Part shown: positions 45,901-58,857 of the stretch, one piece after another
How positions within the stretch are numbered: position 1 is the first letter of the stretch
Layout: each line of letters begins with the position of its first letter
DNA from: Bradysia coprophila
Lineage: Eukaryota > Arthropoda > Insecta > Diptera > Sciaridae
Direction of reading: 5' to 3'
Length of the DNA stretch: 64,000 nt
NCBI RefSeq assembly: GCF_014529535.1
Contig: NC_050738.1
Location: 9,519,410-9,583,409 of the forward strand
Notes under the pieces: generated by a model
Told to the model about the DNA's origin: nothing
What the model saw: the letters and a program-made list of their open reading frames with translations, nothing else
The model's database searches: none
Translations under genes and position numbers: made by a program

Positions 45901-48900
45901 TCGGCCCTAAGTGCTTTTTGCACATAAATCGAGTAAATCTCAACCGATTTTGCTAGTTTTTGTTTTATTTGAGAGGTAATTGAATACCCAATGGAAAGTT
46001 GGCAAAAAATTTTGGGTTTCTAAAATAATGTCGTAAATTGTTGGTTTTATTTGAGAGGTACTTCGTACGGGCTTTCGTAATTGCGCTATGCGCAATTTTA
46101 AAAATGAACACTTTCAGTAAATTTGACCATGCCCAACTTGACTTGCATTTTGGTAACAGACGCATTAGAGGGTTGTAGACGTATTAGGGTTCCGGGCGTA
46201 TTACGGCTACGGTCGTATTATGGTTACGGACGAAATAGGATTACGGATCGTACGGGGCTAAGTCGCAGCAAACGCTCCGACTGTTCTGATGCCTTGCTTT
46301 TTTAAACAAACCGATGATGATGATGGTGATGATACTACCTACTCCAGATCAAAACAACAAAAATGCTACAAAGTGCTATTCAAGTTTGACTGGCTCTTTG
46401 ATCTTTATTTAATAATAGGTTCGGTTTAAGGGTCATGAAAGAAATCAATGATTTTTTTCATCGTTGGTTTAAAAAAATTATAATTTCAAACACCGAAATA
46501 TAGTCAAAGTCCAAAAATAAAAATAAAATCAGAAATCAAAGAAAATTCTTTAAAAATATTTTTATTTGACAATTTCATCTTTAACGTACCGTAAAATTCA
46601 ATTTTATGTAACGTACAGCAACATCCGAAACTAATATATTGGGACGTCTCGTTTAATGTATTGAATTAAATTAACAGATGAGAGGTGCACAGCAAGAACA
46701 CGGCCGACATTGTGCACTTGAACATAACACAATTCGTTTATGTTTCGTTTCATTTTTTTTTGTAGTAAAAGAAAACTTGTTATTATCCCTTCCACAGTGA
46801 GATTTAACAGGTGAATTTGACCTGAAAGACAATGAGAACGAATATTGCAAAAACGTTTTTAATAAAAGTATGTAAGTGTTCGGTCTCTTAATGGTAAGAA
46901 AATTAAAAGACACAGAGAGTTTATGATTTTACTCAAAACGACTTTAAAAAACTAAAATAATTTTCCTCGTTTTCATTTTAAAATATTCACGTGGCGTTAA
47001 TGTTCTTTAAAAAAAAAATTGTATTTTCGTTATTTTTGTCAAGATGTTTTTTATTCAATTTTATGCGCATTGAATGCTTCTTAATGGTATTATACAAATC
47101 CGAGAGGAAACATCATTTGCATTTTATATTTCATGAAAAGGTAATTACCTCGCGACATTTACGATCGCTGTTATAATTTAAATTGCGGAAAACTATTGAA
47201 AATCGGGAATATTCTATTTATGAAAGTTATTATGCAACGAACCGAATTTTACGTATAAGAATTGTATGTATCAGAGGAAATTCTTTGTGTTGATAATGCA
47301 AGCAAATAACAAACAAAAATAGATTTTGTTCTTCGGACTGAATATGAAATTAAAATCAGTGTTGCTGTTCGCTGGGCGTGCAAAGTCAATAAACGATTCC
47401 AACGATCAACGGTAGGAAATTAGCAGCGATTTCTTTTTGATTCTGACAATATTTTACTTTTAATTTATAATTTTAACGACCTGATAAGCTTTCTTAACTT
47501 ATTTTTCTGTTTAAAGGGTTTACAGATTGAGTTTTGAATCTGTAAACCTTTTGTAAACGGCAAGCGTATCGTGATCTAATAATTGAATCTGGTACTTCTT
47601 TTGTTAAAATTGTATGAAAAGAATTGTAGATGTAGGTCCTTAACTTACTATCGACATAACGAACCGAGAAACCGATTTTTTTTAAAAATATTTTTTTTAT
47701 TCGACGAAAAAATTGTTCTAAGATATGACCGCAAATTATAAAGTCAACAAACCCTCCTACAGCTGTCTCAATGCTGCAGGCATTTACCTTTTGTGTCAGA
47801 TGTAAAAAAACAGTTAAGTTTTGATCACTACAGTTCAACCCAGAATGTCGATAAAAAAAGTTGCAAATTTGAAGATTTTTGTTTTGAAGGACTAGACTTT
47901 GAGGAGTTATATAAGAAAACGAATGAAGAGCTGCTTCTATTGAAAAACACAAAGGAAAAATTTAATTGTGGCTCATTGTCGATAACAGGTTTATGAAACA
48001 TTTCCAAATTGCATGGCTTGAAATGCTATGCTCGTATGTCCAATTGCTGTATTTGGGTCTACAAATCCAAATTTTTTTCATCATTCTAATAGCTTGTCGG
48101 TAATTCTTGTTTCATTTACAAAAAATGGACGTAACATTTTTGTGGTTACTGTTACTTACCATCGCTATCTTACACTGTTAACTATGTAACGAACATCATA
48201 ACATGTGACCAAATTCTTCACAACTCAACACCACCGCCACAACACACAAAAAGCATAGCCGAAACGAATTAAATTTTAAAATTCACCAGCCATAAATCAA
48301 ATCGTACGGAAGCATACATACGAGCAAAACATTTCAAACCATGCAATTTTCGAAAACTCATAAATTTTTTACGAAATTCTGTTGACCGGATTAAAATTAT
48401 GCAAAACCATTAAACCGATTTCTAAATGGTAACTAATTGATAATGACATCGTAATACATTTTAAACAAACAAAAATTATTTATAACTTGATACGATTGCG
48501 GAGCTGCGGACACAATTTACTTATTGATGTAATTAAGGTATGATGAGCACAGATTAGCCATTACTGTGAGAATTAGTTCATATCAAATATCGGTTGAATT
48601 GTATGTACGCACTTAATTATAGACGTTCATATTAATATATAATGCGTTAAGTGAATGTGTATAGCGTTCGATTCTGCACGATCATATTGCTGTAGTACTG
48701 GATGTGAGCGGTCTGATGTAACCGTAAGGTGGTTTTTTGTGTAGTTCGAACAGTTATTTCGATGACTTACAACTATCCGTACTATTTGATTACAATAGCA
48801 GTTATTCACCGAGTTTGGCTCCATTTTATTGCACTTTATCACGACGTTTCATTAAAATTAAACTGTAAAAATGTTTCAACTTAGAACAAAGTGTAATTAA

Positions 48901-51900
48901 GAAAAAGTTACGAATTTTATCAATTAGAATGTCCCTCTCCCTCGTTCCAAGCCCATATTTTCATCTAAATGAAATGAATTCGAATATACATCATGTTTAG
49001 TCAAGGGAATTTTAATAATTTGCCCGATTAGAAATGCTAGAAATGTTCAACGTTTTGCATAATATACAATTTAATGCGTATTGCATATTTCGAGGAATTT
49101 ATAATATAGAGAGGGGTCCTTTACGTTTGTGTAGACAATGTTACCGTTTGCCATAAATAATTTAACTAAATTGGAATTAGAAGGGATATGGAATATATAC
49201 GAACTATGTAGGGACACACTCCGTTCGTGGTGTGATGCAGAGTTAGCATGAAAAATTACCGTAAAATAACAAATCGGAACGAAATTTAATGATTCGGAAA
49301 CATTATTTGAAACCATACAGTCAGATCATGTTACAGTATGGATCACCTGAAAATGTTTTCACATTTTTCGTTCTTATAGTTTGTAGTATTTTGATACACA
49401 ACGTCTCATATTTCACATATTCCAAATGTTACCCAATTAAGAACTTGATTCTCTGCATACTACGAAGCATGGATCTTGAAATTTAGAGTCAATTTTCAAA
49501 TTTTGATTTTAAAAAGTTTATTCATACCGTCTGTTGGCTTCGTTTCTTTTAGTTAGATATTTTAAATAATGGTTCGAAAACTTTGAAAATTCATAACAAT
49601 CAAACCAGATGAACCAAAGTCTATAAGCAACTAAAAAGGTAATGCAAACTTTTAGTCACACCATACCTTTCCGTAAATTTGAGAGCCACATAATATTCTC
49701 TTCATTGTAGAACCTACGATTCAGTAGAACTGATGAGTTGTTTTGAATGTGATAGCTCGAATTCTGGAAACGTAATTTAACACTGAGGGTTCCGCTTATT
49801 TTTGAGTCCTTCAATTGTATATCATCGGCTTCAACAATCTCGAACGGTGATATTGACACCATTCAAAACTTCATGTGTTTCACCTTTTAATCATTAAATC
49901 TTTTACCTCTGTTGATGAAAGTATCGCCCAGTAGTTGGTAAAAGAATCTTTTACTTCATTTGTTTAAACATTCATTTTTCTATATAAGATCGCATGAACT
50001 GCGGTTTATCGCTGTCTTGTCGTTAATGTCATTAACAGATGTGGGATCGCTCTTACGCTCTAGTTTTCTTGAGTAAGCTAAAATTGCAAGATTAAATGTA
50101 TGCTCCCTTCAAACAAGAAAATTCGATTAATAGCATATGTTAAATGTGATTTCGTTTTCTAATTCCAGAGACTGTCATAAACTGTCATAAAGTCGGAATT
50201 AAACCTATTTCTCTAAGATTTAACAGACGTCGTCTCCAGCGTTCTGGAGTGAATTGACAATAAATATTTTTATATTTTGAATTTTATTACCCATAAAACA
50301 GGAGATGCTTAGATTTTTATTTCGTTTTGTTGTTCTCGGTTCTCTTACACAATTTGTTTGTCCAGCAACCTTACATGTGTATATATTCGATACATAAACA
50401 AAGAATATCAACAAAGTCTTTTACATTTTAAAACGAAAAATTTACCGATCCAATTGTCCGTTTTGTCAGCAGAAACATGAGAAATAAGAGGAAAAAATAT
50501 CACGAAAATATTTTTTTTTTAAATAAAATAGAAAAACTAAATCCATTGAAATAATTCCTTGAAATGTGAATATCTGTACATGTCTGTCATACTTGCTTAT
50601 TCTGTCTGTTTTGTTTGAAAAGGTGTTTTATTAATTTTCGAAAATGGCATATCACAAACAACAGACTCGGTTAAAATTCCATTGAAATGTTTGTTATTTT
50701 TTTTCCGCTGTATTTAACAAACTTTTAACAATTCTATAAGCATTATGATTCAGTTATATCTATAAATAAATGTTACAATTTATATTACACATTCAGAAGT
50801 TAAATATTTATTTTATAGAAATTAACGATCGGAGATTCGCACATAATATACCCATATGAATTCGAGACACGAAACATTTAAATTTTGTGCCTGAGACAAA
50901 AGTTGATGCACAACAAAAGAAAAAGTTTTCGATGTTCTGTGATTTTTCGTCATTCGGCAGCGATTTCAATGACAAAATTTCATAACTTACCGTCAGAAAC
51001 TTTTCTTTTGTTTTGCTGTTCTGTGTCTACTGTATCGTCATTTCTCCTATCAAGGGAACGTATAACACATTATGACATAAACAGATAATGTAACCAACCG
51101 TGCTTCAATTTAATACTAACAGGCTGTAAGATGGCTTTTTCAACCCCTTTCCATGGATTAACGTTGAAGACACAATGACTGTATGAATTAATAGCTGGTC
51201 TTTAAACTAAATACAAATGAACATTATCGCGTCATTTATGACATCTCATTTATATATCGCGTCATTGTGACAACTCATATATTTAAATGCGTCACTCACA
51301 CTCTGTAAATGCCATTCAAAACGTTACCATTACGGAAATGTTTCAAAAAATTAAATTTTGCAAACATGTCGAGTGCTTTCACACTGTGATTTTTATGTTT
51401 TGTGCGAAAAATGCAATTTATTGTCCCCAAGTGAATATTGTTCAGTGAACAACTTTTGTAGATATTGCAAACGGAGCGTCTACCCCCCAAGACGTATTCT
51501 TTACAAATATATTTTATTGAATTTCTAATAATACTCGAATTCTTGGTTTTCTTGGATTCCTTTGAGGAATTTTGGGAAGAAATCAAAATCTTCATTCTCC
51601 GCATTAGTACACAGTGTCAACATAAAGTTTTAGAAAGGAAGAATTTTTTTGTTCAATAAATTTCGTAAAATTAAGATAAAGAAAATTGTTTACGTAAACT
51701 AGGCTCCCCAACAGTAAAAGTTCTATAAATACCACAAAAAACTAAATCAGATAAATGTAATAAATTAGTCCTCCTATCGTCCAACGACTGTTTCCAGCTA
51801 TGTTTATTAGAATAAAGTGTTTTTTTATCAATAAATTTGGTCCTAACTTCGCATTACTTCAACATCAAAACACAAATTTTTATTAATAATTTGTAAGATT

Positions 51901-54900
51901 ACCTTTTTTCTCAAAATGAATCTCTTTATTTTTCAAAAAAATGTGTCGCCAAAGTGATACACGTTGTCAGCGTCCAAAAATATAAAAACGTTTAATTTAT
52001 TGCTACTCTTTCATCGAATTCAATTTAAACGAAATTAATTCTCTGGACTTTTGTCGTTCGTTTTTTTTTTCTTCGTCTTTTCTTTATATGTTTTAATGTA
52101 AAATAACGTAAATCTTAGTGTCACATTTAACTATTTAATGTTACATCTATAATTAAATTTCAATCTGTTCTCTACCCAGAAGTCCCTCGAGCGATTATGC
52201 AAATCCTTGTAAGAGCTTCGCTATTTCTTCTTTAAATTTCAATTTAAATGAAAAAGAGTCGTGTTTGCACAGGGAATTTTTCCGTTTACATAACACTTCC
52301 TTCATGAACTTCATGAATTCATGCTTCGCCTTGTATGTTTTGGACTGTATGCAAGAGTTTTTTTTTGTCGCGTTTCTTCTCTACAACATATTTGTTTATA
52401 TAATGTGCTGTAAAAATGTATGCTGAATATTCCCATCAATAAAGGCAGGTTTCGTATTTACGACGACAAAAAACATATTTTATAGAAGCGTACACGTTCC
52501 TTCTTATCCATTCATATAAATTGTAGAAGAAAAAAGAATTATTCTTATTATATTATTTATGGTCTTATGTGTATTTAGACTCTGATCAGTTTGTAGTTCA
52601 TTTCGGTCTGGAAAAATCACATGAGCGTGTGTTCTCGACCTATGTAGTTATTCAGTAAGTTCGAGTTTTAACAGGCATTTTATACATTTATAATATGAAA
52701 AATATATATTATTTGTATGTCGCCGCAAATGCCTGTTTTTATTATGCGTGTTGGATTGGATCTGATGAAATATTTTCGCCATTTAATGACACGTCATTTA
52801 ACTACGAATAAAACGTGTGTACTTGTTTTCCAATGAACGATATTAATTACAATGGATCGGTTGTATAGAGCTTGTGAAACAATAAATTTCCCAATGAAAT
52901 CATACACCTTCTTGCGACGATTTAACTTATATTAACTTGCGTATACATTTATAATGAGCAATTGTCGATCTATGTCTGCAACATAATAACAAATTGATTA
53001 GGAGTGTATAGCCGCTCAGTAATACATATTTTACGTTCTATTGATATACATTCAATCAATGCAACATTACAATTATTATGAATTATTTTCTTATTATTTA
53101 CCAAACTATGTGTCTGTGTCCTTGCATAATATGATGTAGTGCCTGGATACATAAACACATACCCATGTTTCGCACCCTCTCTGAAATTATTTTCTGTGTA
53201 TATTTCGAGGAGTATAAGTGGATTTTATGTTGGCATTTAGTGGATATCGTCAGCTTATTTATTGTGAAAATGTAAAGAAATTGTGTACATACAAACTGCC
53301 GTTGCATGAAATTGAATTTCATATTTGTGAATCCAGACTTTTCAACTTTTGAAAGAGCATCGTGATTGCAATTTGGAGTGTTGAAAGTTGCATGTGAGAT
53401 TGATGTGTTTGCGAATACATGACGCCTACATTCTTCAAAGATTCAGTCGAGGATACAAAAAATATAGAAATCTTTCTAAACGTAATAGTAAAGGAACGGC
53501 TTTCTATGTTAGTTTTCATTGTAATGTTAACATTTTATAATCGCCTGTCTAGCGCATTACTAACATGTATCACTCTAATGAAAGATCACACTTTTTCCAT
53601 ACAAAAATACGTATTTGAAAAGTACGCTGCCATGATATCTGTTAAAGACAGTTTTAATTATCAGCATTTGCTAATCCACACTAGTGTATGCGTGGCTCCT
53701 AAAGCTAAAAATATGGCATCTACGCCCTATCGATTGATTTCATAGTAATAAAATCTATTACTTCTTTTGATGTAGCCTGATTGACACAAAATCTGTAAAT
53801 TCATTAGTTTTAACATGTATTTTCCTGTATAAGAAGGCATCAGCCAGAGGTCATTGCTTATTTTTGTCGTGATTATTGATAACAGATGACTAAACGTTTC
53901 AGTTCTAAAATTGACGGGTTTCACCTCATTTTGGGGGAAGTGATACTTGAAGAGCCTCTTATTTGATTTGTCTGAATGAGACTATTTACGTTGATGCTCT
54001 ACTCAATTTTAAAACAAAATTGCAACAAACCAGAACTTCTTTCGAGGGACACAGCCTTAATAAAAAACCGAATCCAGCCAACACTCAAACACTTTGAAAT
54101 AAATCGTAATCCAAAAAAGGCGATCACACCAACTGAATTCATACGGTTCATTATTTATCGACATTTATTTATTCTGATCATTGAACTTGTGGGTTCGTGC
54201 GTCTGATGTGTTTAATGTAATAAAAGTGAAATGAGAGAATCTGTTTCACGTTTCTGATTGTATGCGCTGTTCAAAATTAATTACTTCAATTGCATTTCCT
54301 CTAAAATCTCTCACATCATGTTCAGCCGGCACAATTAGTCTTGGACTTAGCATGCGTTACTAATTCATCCAATTCACAGAACATTAATCTATGCAAACAT
54401 CCATCAATTTAGACAAATTACAAAAGTGTTTGATGCTCATATCTTCATTCGTATAAATGTATATACAATATTTTGCGATTAACCAGTACGTGCCCGTTCA
54501 TATATTATTCAATTTAAATTAAATTAACGTACAAAAAAGAAACGAGTATGTATAAAACCTTCATCCATCCCACATGTTCCTGTTCTCTTTTAAGAAGATA
54601 CATTTAATGGTAATTCGCCGCAAAAAAATATGAAATGAAAATTATTTTTTTTCTTTCAAAGATTGTCTTTATACTGAGCTGCTACACACATATGTCGTTT
54701 ATTAATTTTTTTCTACAAAAATGAATTGTTTCTGTTTTTATATATTTATAAAAAAAATTGCAGTTCGTTGAGTCCATGTTAATGATCCAATTAGTTAAGC
54801 TCGCAAAATTATAGCAAACATCTCAAATTAAAGATGAATGTTCCGTTCGTTCTTTTTTATTATCCTCGAACGGAAGACATATGTTCCAACTATATTTATA

Positions 54901-57900
54901 AAAATGTCTAGATTCCCTGAGGTTTTATTTTACAATCTTACATTCTTGTAATCTTGTTGCTAATTTATAATAAAAACTAAGTCGTTGAGCAAGGGGTTTC
55001 GGTTGGCATTTTACTCAGAAGGACTTATTCAATTTGCTTTTTACTTTGTCACTCGGATTACTCAGATCTTAAAATAAAGGCATCTTACTATCACATGGAA
55101 AAATTGACAATGACATCTTTGTCAAAGAAAGAGCTTAACTTAAAATTAATTCCAGATAAAAGCAGGTGACTCATCCCTCTTATTTTCTTAACAGCAACCA
55201 CACATGAACTAACCGTACGGTTTATAGAACAGTTCGTACAGTCAAGATTTGAATTTTTATTTAGAAATTCGGTAATTTGTATTCATGTGAGTTAAGTTGA
55301 TATAATTTTCCAGTGGTTACGTCTCGATAGTAATTTACTTTCTTCAACGGTATATATTTCCAGCATAGTTTTTTGCACACATAAATTTTGCAATCGACAA
55401 AATTAGTCTATAGAGGGGTAAATTACTCATGAAAACTTTAGACATAGAAAATCCAGTCGAAAAATATCAAAATTGTTGCATGAGTTTTTCGCTAGCCCAC
55501 AATCATCAAAAATTTCGATTCCCTTTTAAATTTAATACATCACAGTCCAGCTGCACGGAAATATCATGACTTTAATTACCGAGTGTATTCATTTTGCTTT
55601 GTTTTCCATTGCAACAATAACGAAATTCCCAGAAATATTCATTCATTTTTCGGTACCAGTCATTATTCAAATTTTTATGTTAATTCACTATCATTATCCT
55701 GTGTATATGTTATAGATAGTCACGTATACACTTTCACGTGCAAAACATACGCTCACAACTATTTCAGACACTTAGAATATTGACAGAACAAACACAACGA
55801 TAAAGGTGGTTGATTCTGTTCATCTTTCTTTGAGTGTAAATAAATAAATTTTAAGTAGGCAATATTCACAACGGAACAAATTAGGTAAAGTACTATTCAT
55901 CAGACAGTTAAATTATGATCATTTAATATTGCGATTAGGTGGGGTATCCGGTAACATCACTAAAAAAAATGTTTTATTGAGAAGTGCCCACGAAATCTTT
56001 AACGTATACTCGAAACGAGAGTCATATTTATTGTTTCCATGAGAACTCTTTTTATCTTTGCAACAAGACTTAATAAAATTGGTCGAGTGAAAGTACCTGC
56101 ACGTTTTCTAAATGTTTCTGTTGAACAGCAAACGATTATATTGATGGAAAAAAATTATTATTACCGACCATTCCAGAAAGGATTTGTTAATAAATGCTAG
56201 TTAAAGGTATGAAGGTACTTGAACAGATACGTTGTAAAATGTTGTTACCATGTGTGCGTTTTTTTTTGTTTCTTTCTTTTCGTTCAACTTCATGTTATGT
56301 TAGCAAAATATGCTATCAAACGTTGCAGTATGGTATCTATACTTGACTCACGTAACAATGAATGCATGTGACTAGAGGTGAAATAGGTATACGAGGTATT
56401 TAAACAGAAAAGGTGGTTTATGTGCAAGCATAATGCTGTTTTGATGTTGAGGTATATATGTCTAACTTGTTTTACGTTTTCGTCCGGCGTCTACGTGTCG
56501 CCCCTTTTCATAATTTGGTATATCACTCGGCTTCCTCGTACGAGCGCCGAAGAAATAGTTACACCAATCAAAAAACGTAAAAAAAATCATTTAGAAACCC
56601 TAAATTAACATCCCTTCGATGCTTCATTTTATTTGTAGGGAAACATGGAAACAATAAATTTAAATGAACAATGTAACTATGATAATTCTTTCATTGCATG
56701 AGAAACCATGAATCGCTGTATATTTCCAAACGAATAAAATGTTTAATCAATTTTTTTTTCCTATGCTGTCGTATACGGCATAATAAAAAAGATTGTATAG
56801 ATGCGGGTGCGTCTTTCATGAAACGTTCGGTTCTATAGGGTAATCATATACGCTTCGAATGATAGGAAGATTGATGAGTCTGTTACAGCATTCTGCGTGC
56901 TGTGATTGTATGTATGAATGATGTATTGATGGATTACGGCCAGTATTTATGTAATGGTCTCGGAATGAAGGTGCATAAATGGCAATGATATGTGGGAAGT
57001 TTTCGAATTGTATTTATATTTGGTTGTGCTAGTGATTGCACGGTTGGAAATTCTTGCGTTGCGTTTGGAATGTCTAATTGTATATCATAAAAGCCACCGA
57101 TGTTTGAACATTTTTTTAAACAAATCGACTCGACTTGGTTTCTTTTTAATAAAATGAGGAAATTGTGTTTTAATTGCACTGAGCGATAATTATTGTCACC
57201 GGAAGACAGTTCATAATTGGTATTTTAGATATTAGTTATCTTAAAGAAATTGAAAAACATAAATTGTAATAGTTTTTTGATTTATTGATAATCAAACACC
57301 TTGACGTCCCTGAGGAACTCATCAATGTGTTCCCATTGTGTTTGTGTTTACTTTATAATTGTCGGGAATTGTGAACACGAACTTTGAAGTTTTTGAAACT
57401 AGACGGGCAGAACAGTATATTTAGTTACTTTAGCGAATGACGAGTTGTTTTAACTCCGTTTATAATTTAACTTGACTAGGACAAAAGATTTCACCTTTCT
57501 TATGTTTTTTTCGTTTTTTGTCAAATTGTCGGATGTGAAGAGTTTTATAATTTTTCAAATAGTTTTTACTTTCGACCTGTCTTTTCGAATACCATTGCCA
57601 ATCTGAGGGATTCTTTTGAAAAACAGCCTGCCCAAATGAGACGCATTTTCTAGTGGATTTTTTGATATGTGCCTAGATAGGTATTGCTCCCTAGAAGCCA
57701 AAACCACCTTCAAAAAAATTCGTCCAAATTACTCGTAGGCCACGAAACGTACAAGGTCGTGTGGGGTGTCATTAGAAAGGTAATTACATGTACTTTCGGG
57801 ACAGATTGGGTTTTGCTGGGTTTAAAATTCATCCACACTGAGTTATGAGCAGTTGAAAGTATGGGTAAAAAATGGATAATTTAGGCGAACTTCTACTGGT

Positions 57901-58857
57901 CTTAGCTTTCCAATAATACCAAACATGCATGGGTAGTGTTTCGATGAATGTGGTTTTGGAATGAAAATTTGATGCTCAGTATCGCTATTCAAAGAATTTC
58001 ATGCATGTGGAATTTTTGATGAAAAAATATTTTTTGCAGCAATGTTAGCTGCTAGTTCATTTTTCGAAGTTAGTGTATCTAAAACAATGCGCAAGCTTGG
58101 ACGATTTTTTTTGAAAGTGAATTTTGGCTTCTAGAGACCAATACCTATCTAGGCACATATCAAAAAGTCCACTAGAAAATGTGTCCGACTTCGGCAGGCT
58201 GTTTTTCAAAAGAATCCCTCTGCAATTTAATGAGAACCCCGCACTGAAATAGGCAATTTGCAACAAAAATAATCTACTACTTCACATGTTTGAAGTGTTG
58301 CCTATTGTTGGATAGAAAATCTTTTACTTCATTTGTTAAACCATTTTACTATATATAACCACATTTACTGTAGCATATTGCTTCATTTAGTCGTTATAGA
58401 CAGATGATTAGCCGTTTCTGAATGGTTTGACAGTGTAGTACAACGATAGCACAAAAAGTTGAAATAATCGTTAAATTGGTAGATTTGTTTCAATAATGTA
58501 GAGATGGTTTTATGGACGTCTACAGATCCAAGTTGATGTGGTGATTCCACAAGCATCTCCCACATCCATACATATATTTATGAACATCCCCATAGAGGTA
58601 AGCTGTGTAGATCTGTAGTCTAAACAGCAATAAATTCTGTAAGATTATCAACTCTCAGTGAAAAAAAAATACCACAGCGGTAACAATGGTTACACATTAA
58701 AATGCAAATTCAAGTCTAATGCATCTTCTTTTTTTGTGCGAAAATTATCTCTAATTATATTCTGTTTTCTACTTTCAGCTGTTGGCATTCATTTCTTCTT
58801 TTTGGCTGCCTTCTTCTGGTTGAACACAATGTGTTTCAACATTTGGTGGACATTCCG
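36974..58857 (+). CDS. Methuselah-like class-B GPCR, 5' part (3' end outside window)
   Basis: Methuselah-like receptors are insect secretin-type GPCRs. Three coding exons are visible: 36974-37801 (276 residues), 39164-39380 and 58779-58857, in phases 0, 1 and 2, with the gene continuing past the window. Exon 1 begins [10 protein letters not shown] with a signal peptide ending near CVRSG. It then encodes a Cys-rich ectodomain ([30 protein letters not shown]) like the Mth ectodomain, with Asn-glycosylation sites such as NGS and NSS. Exon 2 has TM1 ([20 protein letters not shown]) and TM2 ([19 protein letters not shown]). Exon 3 has TM3 ([22 protein letters not shown] is typical of the family, quoted here only as the motif around FFWLN). 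Introns are 1.36 kb and 19.4 kb. The start is ATG 36974; a later Met at 36983 is possible. Exact Mth paralogue not assigned. Confidence 0.88.
38138..38305 (-). repeat. Dispersed TATATA/TATCGATA family, copy 6
   Basis: Contains two TTATTTC/TTACTTC motifs about 55 bp apart, then ACATAAGACAAAACTAGCCGG, then TTGTCGATAACAAATGACTA. Confidence 0.8.
38346..38487. repeat. 142-bp MITE, GTGCCTATATTCGCG ends, 7-bp duplication
   Basis: CAGTGCCTATATTCGCGAAA is inverted at the right as TTTCGCGAATATAGGCACTG. The flanks CAATTGA (38339-38345 and 38488-38494) form a direct duplication. The interior is itself palindromic around AAATTTTCGTGAATTTTCGC. Confidence 0.88.
39840..39968 (+). repeat. Dispersed TATATA/TATCGATA family, copy 7
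   Basis: Reads TTCATCTGTTATCTACAACGAC, then CTTATATAAC, then GAACAAATGAAGTAGAAGATTT (shortened here to its recognisable blocks). Confidence 0.78.
42060..42440. repeat. Palindromic CAGGTAAATCAGGTCAGATT cluster
   Basis: At least two back-to-back hairpins are present (about 42110-42200 and 42240-42365). They are built from TCAGGTAAATC, GGTCAGATTTC and AGGTATATCCGG with their complements. The second pairs AATCGGAAAAT with ATTTTCCGATT at its outer edge. Related motifs occur in the AFG2-like intron (1965-2065). Confidence 0.75.
42540..42685 (-). repeat. Dispersed TATATA/TATCGATA family, copy 8
   Basis: Reads AATCTTGTACTTCAATTTTT, then TACTATATAAGTGACCAGAG, then CGTCGTTATCAATAACAGAT. Closest to copy 1 at 16122. 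Confidence 0.82.
44861..44886 (+). repeat. GTCC microsatellite
   Basis: Six perfect GTCC units followed by GT, inside the 44733 element. Confidence 0.9.
45158..46015 (+). repeat. Tandem array of six 145-bp units
   Basis: The block GGGCCCTTGGACTAAGGCCG recurs at 45298, 45443, 45588, 45732 and 45877 (the last starts GCGCCC, and the unit at 45588 reads TTCGAC), so the period is 144-145 bp. A diverged first unit starts near 45158. CACATAAATCGAGTAAATCT is nearly invariant across units. Confidence 0.92.
46152..46255 (+). repeat. Degenerate 17-bp minisatellite, about six units
   Basis: Units resemble GGTTACGGACGTATTAG with two to five changes each. It lies 80 bp right of the 44733-46073 element. 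Confidence 0.8.
49885..50045 (-). repeat. Dispersed TATATA/TATCGATA family, copy 9
   Basis: Two AAATCTTTTAC/GAATCTTTTACTTCATTTG motifs about 55 bp apart, then TCTATATAAGATCGC, then TCATTAACAGATG. Confidence 0.8.
51220..51300 (+). repeat. Degenerate GCGTCA/ACTCATTTATAT tandem
   Basis: Three approximate repeats of CGCGTCATT, then GACAxCTCATxTATATA, in the Methuselah-like intron. Confidence 0.55.
53745..53905 (-). repeat. Dispersed TATATA/TATCGATA family, copy 10
   Basis: Reads AAAATCTATTACTTC, then CCTGTATAAGAAGGCATCAGCC, then TTATTGATAACAGATGACTA. Confidence 0.8.
57603..58222. repeat. 620-bp foldback element with about 120-bp arms
   Basis: GAGGGATTCTTTTGAAAAAC at the left is inverted at the right as GTTTTTCAAAAGAATCCCTC. 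Pairing continues inward through TTTTCTAGTGGA, TGATATGTGCCTAGATAGGT and GGACGAATTTTTTT-type blocks. The interior (about 57725-58105) has no recognised coding sequence. Confidence 0.88.
58265..58415 (-). repeat. Dispersed TATATA/TATCGATA family, copy 11
   Basis: Two AATCTACTACTTC/AATCTTTTACTTCATTTG motifs 55 bp apart, then ACTATATATAACC, then CAGATGATTAGCCG. It lies about 40 bp right of the foldback at 57603-58222. Confidence 0.78.

Larger units (their letters stand above)
44733..46073. mobile_element. 1.34-kb element with inverted ends and an internal satellite
   Basis: The left end AGCCCCGTACGAAGTAC, itself able to fold with the adjacent GGGGGCT, is inverted at the right as GTACTTCGTACGGGCT. 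Inside are a GTCC microsatellite (44861-44886), a unique segment and six 145-bp tandem units. No open frame of transposase size is present, so it is non-autonomous. Family not recognised. Confidence 0.75.
39381..58778 (+). other. 19.4-kb second intron of the Methuselah-like gene
   Basis: A GTAAGT donor (39381) and CTTTCAG acceptor (58778) join TM2 and TM3 exons in phase 1. The intron holds repeats listed separately. I found no nested gene. Open frames such as 41385-41693 and 47494-47952 lack recognisable protein features. Between listed repeats it is AT-rich sequence with no supported feature. Confidence 0.75.

Noticed and set aside
47494..47952. 152-residue minus-strand open frame in the long intron
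   Set aside because: No family resemblance, low-complexity composition and no nearby gene structure; probably chance.
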